Shown: positions 19,347-23,347 of the stretch, piece after piece
How the letters are laid out: every line of letters begins with the position of its first letter
Numbering within the stretch: position 1 is the stretch's first letter
NCBI GenBank assembly: GCA_902793515.1
Contig: CADBDO010000020.1
Span: forward strand, 1-23,347
Length of the DNA stretch: 23,347 nucleotides
Origin: an uncultured Erysipelotrichaceae bacterium
GTDB lineage: Bacteria > Bacillota_I > Bacilli_A > RFN20 > CAG-826
Direction of reading: 5' to 3'
Position numbers and translations under genes: made by a program
Notes under the pieces: generated by a model
Told to the model about the DNA's origin: nothing
The model's database searches: none
Seen by the model: only the letters and a program-made list of their open reading frames with translations

Positions 19347-20212
19347 TTGAGATAACCAATCTGACCAAGTCATACGACGGTCAGGTCGTCATTAAGAATT
19401 GCAACGCCAAAATCCAAGACGGCTCCATCAATGGACTCGTCGGTGAAAACGGCGCTGGCAAATCGACCCTTCTTCGTCTCATCGCCGGTGTCCTTAAAGC
19501 GGACTCTGGCAGTATCCTTCTCGATGGGGAAGAGATATTTGAGAACCCAAACGCCAAATCCAAGATTTTCTTCTTGGCCGATGAGCCGTACTTTGGCAAA
19601 AACGCCCACATCAGAGATCTGACCATGCTTTATTCGATCTTCTTCGATGGTTTTACCGCCCAGGAATTCAAGAAGAATCTTATCCGCTATCACGTCGACA
19701 TCGATAAGCCTCTCAATTCCTTCTCAAAAGGCATGAGAAGAAAGGCCTATCTTGCCGCTGCGCTTGCCTCACACGCTGACATCATCCTCATCGATGAGGC
19801 TTTCGACGGACTTGATCCATATAGCCGTAACGAATTCAAGAAAGACCTCATCGAACTCATCGACAAGAATCCAAAGACCACAGTCGTCATCGCTTCACAT
19901 TCACTTCGTGAACTTGGTGATATCTGTGACTCCTACTCCCTTGTCGACAATGGCCAAATCAGCGATGACTTCGTCGAGGCCAAGAACCTCCACAAGGTCC
20001 ACCTTGCCTTTAGTGACGAAGGTCCAGCTGACTTATCCGCCCTTAAGCCTCTTATGGTTAAGCGCGATGGCCACTTCCTCGTCATCGTCACAGATGAGAC
20101 CGAAGTGAGGATCCGTGCTTTCTTCTCCCAATATAAGCCTCTTATGCTCGACATCGTTCCACTTACTGTCGAAGAGGCCTTCATCTACAACAAAGAGAGG
20201 GAAATGTTATGA
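19343..20212 (+). CDS. ABC transporter ATP-binding protein
   Basis: A 289-residue cytosolic ATPase. Walker A GENGAGKST (34-42), signature-like LNSFSKGMRRK (124-134), Walker B IILIDEAFDGLD (147-158) and switch histidine H186 in VVIASHS are all present. The usual Q-loop glutamine is not obvious (FFLADEPYF instead), as in several drug/bacteriocin exporters of the YtrB/BcrA group. The C-terminal about 75 residues (from KVHLAFSDE) form the extra domain seen in that group. It is joined by 4-bp ATGA overlaps to the GntR gene before and the permease gene after. It probably powers export or lipid-linked detoxification; the substrate cannot be read from sequence. Confidence 0.94.
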   Translation: MIEITNLTKSYDGQVVIKNCNAKIQDGSINGLVGENGAGKSTLLRLIAGVLKADSGSILLDGEEIFENPNAKSKIFFLADEPYFGKNAHIRDLTMLYSIFFDGFTAQEFKKNLIRYHVDIDKPLNSFSKGMRRKAYLAAALASHADIILIDEAFDGLDPYSRNEFKKDLIELIDKNPKTTVVIASHSLRELGDICDSYSLVDNGQISDDFVEAKNLHKVHLAFSDEGPADLSALKPLMVKRDGHFLVIVTDETEVRIRAFFSQYKPLMLDIVPLTVEEAFIYNKEREML

Positions 20213-21342
20213 GCAAGAAGTATTTCAGATATTTGATGAAGAGCTTCTGGCCTATCGCCACGGTCTATATCACCCTCTTCGCCATCTCCCTAATCGCCAT
20301 CCCATTCGTCATCGACCTTTTCTGCATCTTACTATTTAGGATTCGCGCAATCGGCTTCTCAAGTTACATGCTGGCTATGGGTCCATCCTGCATCTTCTTA
20401 TCTGGCTTGTTGCCGTTATTGATGCATACCCGCTATTACAGCAAAAACAGAAGCGATGTCATCCTTTCGATGCCGATGAATAGAAGACAAGCTTTCATCA
20501 CCGAGGGACTCTTCGGGCTAGCTCTTATCACCACTCTTCTTGTGTTTGGCTACGCTATTGGCTGTGGCCTTTGCAACGCCTTAGGAAACGGCTACAGCAC
20601 CTTAGGAACGTTCGAAGCCGACCTCCTTGACCTCCCTCTTCTCTATTTGGCTTGCCTCATCACCTTCTTATCGAGCACTTTCGCGGTGAGTGTTGCCAAT
20701 AGCGGCTTTCAGGCTGTTGTCATGATTCTCATCGTGAACGCCCTCCCAGCGTTCTTATATTCCCTAGTCGGCGGCTCATTCACTTCTTTCAGCAATTTGT
20801 TTAGCATGTTTTCTGGCGAATCACCTAATTGGCTTTCCCAGAGCGAGGTTTTTGAAAGAGCCCTCATGTTTGTCGTTTCCGATAGTGCCAACCCAGAATC
20901 GTTAAAAATGTTTGGGAACGCCATGATTGCCTTCCTTTGCCAGTTCCTTTTCTGGGGTGGCATGGTCGTCCTTGCCTTCTTCGAATTCCAGAAAATCAAG
21001 AGCGAGAACCTTGGAACCGTCATCCCTCAAAGATTTGGCGTGGTCAACTCCTTGACTTTGATGTATATGCTTGCCTTCGCTTTGATGACCCAACTCGCTA
21101 TTGCTGATCTTTCCAACAGTTATCTGTACGCTTACGAGTTCATCCTCTTCGCATTCGCTTACTTCTTGATCTCCGTGTTCTATTTCGTCTCCATCTTCAT
21201 CGTCAGGAGAAAAGCGAAATTCAGGAAAGACGATTGGATCAGGTTTGCGATCGCAATCACCGCTGGCATCGTTGTAGGTGTAGCGATGTTTGGCATAACC
21301 CGCGCCGTCAACCCAAGCCCAGACAACTATTACTATTATTAA
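20209..21342 (+). CDS. ABC transporter permease of the GntR operon
   Basis: A 377-residue membrane protein, hydrophobic in several blocks: VYITLFAISLIAIPFVIDLF, GPSCIFLSGLLPLLM, LFGLALITTLLVFGYAIG, DLPLLYLACLITFLSSTF, a segment near VVMILIVNALPAFLYSLVG, FLFWGGMVVLAFF, LTLMYMLAFALMTQLAI, EFILFAFAYFLISVFYFVSIFIV and IAITAGIVVGVAMFGIT. RSDVILSMPMNRRQAFITEGLF is the cytosolic coupling-helix style segment found in ABC-2-type permeases of the YtrC/D group. It is the only permease in the operon, so it probably forms a homodimer with the ATPase. It overlaps the ATPase gene by 4 bp and ends at a strong terminator. Confidence 0.85.
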   Translation: MSKKYFRYLMKSFWPIATVYITLFAISLIAIPFVIDLFCILLFRIRAIGFSSYMLAMGPSCIFLSGLLPLLMHTRYYSKNRSDVILSMPMNRRQAFITEGLFGLALITTLLVFGYAIGCGLCNALGNGYSTLGTFEADLLDLPLLYLACLITFLSSTFAVSVANSGFQAVVMILIVNALPAFLYSLVGGSFTSFSNLFSMFSGESPNWLSQSEVFERALMFVVSDSANPESLKMFGNAMIAFLCQFLFWGGMVVLAFFEFQKIKSENLGTVIPQRFGVVNSLTLMYMLAFALMTQLAIADLSNSYLYAYEFILFAFAYFLISVFYFVSIFIVRRKAKFRKDDWIRFAIAITAGIVVGVAMFGITRAVNPSPDNYYYY

Positions 21343-21354
21343 GAAATCCTTCCG

Positions 21355-21384
21355 AAGAAGGCCTGCAAAACGGCCTTCTTTTTC
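21355..21384 (+). terminator. Rho-independent terminator after the ABC operon
   Basis: AAGAAGGCC (21355-21363) pairs perfectly with GGCCTTCTT (21372-21380) around an 8-nt loop, followed by more T. Confidence 0.9.
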
Positions 21385-21390
21385 TTTAAA

Positions 21391-21419
21391 AAATAAAAAA
21401 TCCCGAGCAAATCGGGATT
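21391..21419 (-). terminator. Terminator after tRNA-Gly(GCC)
   Basis: On the minus strand AATCCCGA pairs with TCGGGATT around 5 bases, followed by TTTTTA. It starts 11 bases after the tRNA CCA end. Confidence 0.88.
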
Positions 21420-21429
21420 GTTTTATAAA

Positions 21430-21503
21430 TGGAGCAAGTGGCGGGAATCGAACCCGTGTATTTACCTTGGCAAGGTAATGTTCTACCATTGAACTACACC
21501 TGC
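21430..21503 (-). tRNA. tRNA-Gly(GCC), CCA encoded
   Basis: On the minus strand, acceptor GCAGGTG pairs with CACTTGC (one G-T pair). The D arm is GTTC-AATGGTA-GAAC. The anticodon stem TTACC/GGTAA holds loop TTGCCAA, giving anticodon GCC. The T arm is ACGGG-TTCGATT-CCCGC with the same A-C mismatch at 49-65 as the other glycine tRNA. The discriminator is T, then CCA. It reads GGC/GGT, the common glycine codons here. Confidence 0.96.
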
Positions 21504-21527
21504 ATCGCCTTTTGTGGCGCGAGTAGT

Positions 21528-21556
21528 ATTATATGAAACTCCCTATCTAAGTGCAA
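21528..21556 (-). promoter_or_regulatory. Promoter of tRNA-Gly(GCC)
   Basis: On the minus strand TTGCAC (21551-21556), exactly 17 bp, then a perfect TATAAT (21528-21533), 24 bases before the mature tRNA. Confidence 0.8.
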
Positions 21557-21585
21557 GCGGTTTTCGCTATAGTTTTGTGGTTTTT

Positions 21586-21606
21586 CGTGCGCACGTGTTT
21601 TATAAT
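21586..21606 (+). promoter_or_regulatory. gltX -10 element with adjacent palindrome
   Basis: TATAAT at 21601-21606 lies about 30 bases before the gltX ATG. The perfect palindrome CGTGCGCACG (21586-21595) lies just upstream in the spacer. The nearest -35-like element, TTGTGG (21575-21580), is 20 bp away, so the promoter may depend on an activator or differ from consensus. Confidence 0.45.
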
Positions 21607-21634
21607 CTTCTCGCTTCTTTAAGGAGTGATTTTT

Positions 21635-23281
21635 ATGGCAACCTATTTAGACCTCGCAAACCTCTTATTCCCAGACGTCACGAAGACCATCGATGACCTT
21701 GAGAAAGAATACCCATTACGCAACCTCCCAGAAGGCGCTCAGGTGACCCGTTTCGCCCCATCGCCAACTGGTTTCTTACACACCGGATCTTTGTTCACCG
21801 CCTTCATCGCATACACCTATGCGAAGCAAAGCCAAGGCGTCTATATGTTCCGTTTAGAGGACACCGACACCAAGAGAACCATCGCCGGCAGCGCAGATGA
21901 ACTCATCGACCAGCTTGCCGAATTCGGCATCATCGCTGACGAAGGATATTTCCCACAAGGCGATAAAGGCGCTTATGGCCCATATCAGCAAAGCGTCCGT
22001 GCCGACATCTATAAGGTTGTCATCAAACACCTCATCGCCGAAGGAAAGGCCTATCCAGATTTCTGCAGCGCAGAAGACCTCCAGAAGATCAGGGATTTCC
22101 AAGAAGCCAATAAGATCCTCCCAGGCTACTATGGCCCATACGCGAGAGACCGTAAGCTCACCGTTGATGAGCAGATCGAGAAAATCAAAGCCGGAACCCC
22201 ATGGGTCATCCGTTATAAATCGATGGGGGACCACGATAAGAAGATTAAGTTCAAGGACGCGATCAGAGGCGAGCTCGAACTCGCCGACAACGATGTCGAT
22301 ATCGTCATCATGAAGTCCGATGGCCTCCCAACCTATCACTTCGCCCACGTCGTCGATGACCATTTCATGAGAACGACCGTCGTCACCCGCGGTGAGGAAT
22401 GGATTCCATCTACCCCAATTCACATCCAGCTCTTCCGCGATTTAGGCTGGAAAGGCCCAAAATACGCCCACTTGCCAGTCATCATGAAGCTTGACCATGG
22501 CAACAAGAGAAAGCTCTCCAAGAGAAAGGACCCAGAGGCCGCCGTCTCTTACTTCCTTAAGGCCGGCTATCCTCCAAAGGGTCTTCTCGTCTACCTTATG
22601 TCGATCGCCAACTCCAACTTCGAGGAGTGGACCATCGCCAATAAGTCCTTAGACGTCAGCAAATTCACCTTCGCTTTCAAGAAGATGTCCCTTGACGGCG
22701 CTCTCTTTGATGAAGGCAAACTCAATTACTTCTGCAAAGAAGTCCTTGCCGCCACCCCAAAAGAGGAACTTCTTAAAGCGGTCAAGGAATGGGCCGAGAA
22801 GAATTCTCCATCCTTATTAAAGAAGATGAATGATGATGAGGAATATTTCTCCAAGATCCTCAACATCGAGAAAGACCGTCCAAACCCAAGAAAAGACTAC
22901 GCCAAATACGGCGATATCGAGCCAGCTACTTGGTTCTTCTACGATGATGAGTTCGAGAAACATCCTGAACTCCCATTCAATGAGAAATATGACAAAGAAT
23001 TCCTCAAAGGATTCATGTCCGAAGTCGCCGATAAGATGCTTTATGGCGCAGGTGAGTCGGAGTGGTGGAATAGCGTCAAAGAAGTCGCTGCCGCTAACGG
23101 ATTCGCGATCGCTAACAAAGACTACAAAGCCAACCCTGATGCCTATAAAGGAAACATCTCCGATGCAGCTGAGATCATCCGTATCGCCATCACCGGCCAG
23201 AAAGACTCTCCAAACCTCCACGAAGTCATTGAAATTCTTGGAAAAGAGAGAGTCATGAAGCGTTTAAAGAACGCTATCTAA
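21635..23281 (+). CDS. gltX: Glutamyl-tRNA synthetase
   Basis: A 548-residue class I synthetase that loads glutamate on tRNA-Glu, and in many Bacillota also on tRNA-Gln for later amidation. The HIGH-type motif is FLHTG in RFAPSPTGFLHTGSLF (39-54), and the KMSKS-type motif is KLSKR (293-297). MFRLEDTD (71-78) and LPTYHFAHVVDDH (231-243) are the standard active-site strands. The C-terminal half is the anticodon-binding helical region. About 35 residues precede the usual RFAPSPTG start, longer than in typical GltX (about 480-500 in total), so the N-terminus is extended. ATG 21635 is chosen because AAGGAG (21619-21624) is well spaced from it; a GTG at 21626 is too close. The gene is divergent from tRNA-Gly(GCC), and no terminator is visible before the window edge. 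Confidence 0.95.
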   Translation: MATYLDLANLLFPDVTKTIDDLEKEYPLRNLPEGAQVTRFAPSPTGFLHTGSLFTAFIAYTYAKQSQGVYMFRLEDTDTKRTIAGSADELIDQLAEFGIIADEGYFPQGDKGAYGPYQQSVRADIYKVVIKHLIAEGKAYPDFCSAEDLQKIRDFQEANKILPGYYGPYARDRKLTVDEQIEKIKAGTPWVIRYKSMGDHDKKIKFKDAIRGELELADNDVDIVIMKSDGLPTYHFAHVVDDHFMRTTVVTRGEEWIPSTPIHIQLFRDLGWKGPKYAHLPVIMKLDHGNKRKLSKRKDPEAAVSYFLKAGYPPKGLLVYLMSIANSNFEEWTIANKSLDVSKFTFAFKKMSLDGALFDEGKLNYFCKEVLAATPKEELLKAVKEWAEKNSPSLLKKMNDDEEYFSKILNIEKDRPNPRKDYAKYGDIEPATWFFYDDEFEKHPELPFNEKYDKEFLKGFMSEVADKMLYGAGESEWWNSVKEVAAANGFAIANKDYKANPDAYKGNISDAAEIIRIAITGQKDSPNLHEVIEILGKERVMKRLKNAI

Positions 23282-23313
23282 AGATAGAGTTTCACAAAAT
23301 CGCTTCGCCACTA

Positions 23314-23342
23314 TTGAAAAGTTAATCCGTCAATGCTTTAAT
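23314..23342 (+). promoter_or_regulatory. Candidate promoter at the right edge
   Basis: TTGAAA (23314-23319), 17 bp, then TTTAAT (23337-23342), 33 bases after gltX. It would drive a gene beyond the window. About 30 bases between gltX and this element hold nothing recognisable. Confidence 0.45.
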
Positions 23343-23347
23343 ATGTG

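Noticed and set aside
21596..21610. T-box leader for gltX
   Set aside because: Only about 30 bases separate the -10 from the start codon; a T-box needs far more leader.

Overview
The window reads as chromosome of a fermentative, anaerobic, low-to-moderate GC member of the Bacillota, probably close to the Erysipelotrichales/RF39-type Bacilli of animal guts. This placement is inferred from gene content (Na+-pumping oxaloacetate decarboxylase, an ATP-type PEP carboxykinase, CdaA, a YtrA-type GntR regulator, BioY), strong AAGGAGG-type ribosome sites, encoded CCA tails on tRNAs and use of TGA as a real stop. Codon choice in the core genes strongly favours C-ending codons (GTC, ATC, GCC, GGC). There is no phage, insertion sequence or CRISPR array.

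Layout. 1-376: end of a diguanylate cyclase gene and its terminator. 449-3284: a two-gene unit of a COG2509 flavoprotein and 4-alpha-glucanotransferase (malQ). 3308-3488: a tRNA-Val(GAC) unit with its own promoter and terminator. 3548-3972: an AT-rich island with a solitary RelB/DinJ antitoxin behind a palindromic promoter. 4019-4401: a lysine/alanine/proline-tailed DUF2188 protein, ending at a bidirectional terminator. 4403-10621 (minus strand): the main operon, in transcription order pckA (frameshifted), oadA, oadG, a separate biotin carrier, oadB, and a BioY-biotin ligase fusion. 10875-12413: guaA, convergent with ppa (12458-12994, minus). 13161-14858: a dCACHE-HAMP-GGDEF cyclase behind an 18-bp perfect palindrome, convergent with a ZIP metal transporter (14915-15724, minus) that has a DtxR-like operator. 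15905-15978: tRNA-Gly(CCC). 16190-18868: cdaA (c-di-AMP synthase), a NERD-like membrane-anchored protein and an overlapping polytopic membrane protein. 18975-21342: a GntR/ABC ATPase/permease operon with ATGA overlaps. 21430-21503: tRNA-Gly(GCC). 21635-23281: gltX.

How the genes work together. The minus-strand operon is a self-contained C3/C4 energy module. PEP carboxykinase can link PEP and oxaloacetate with ATP. OadA/OadG/OadB decarboxylate oxaloacetate to pyruvate and export Na+ through the biotin on the separate carrier. The last gene couples the biotin transporter S-component to the ligase that loads that carrier. The BioY-BirA fusion placed next to its main client is the most interesting point in the window. 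The present pckA reading frame is interrupted once, consistent with a small deletion or an assembly error. The window also encodes both c-di-GMP (two GGDEF proteins) and c-di-AMP (CdaA) synthesis.
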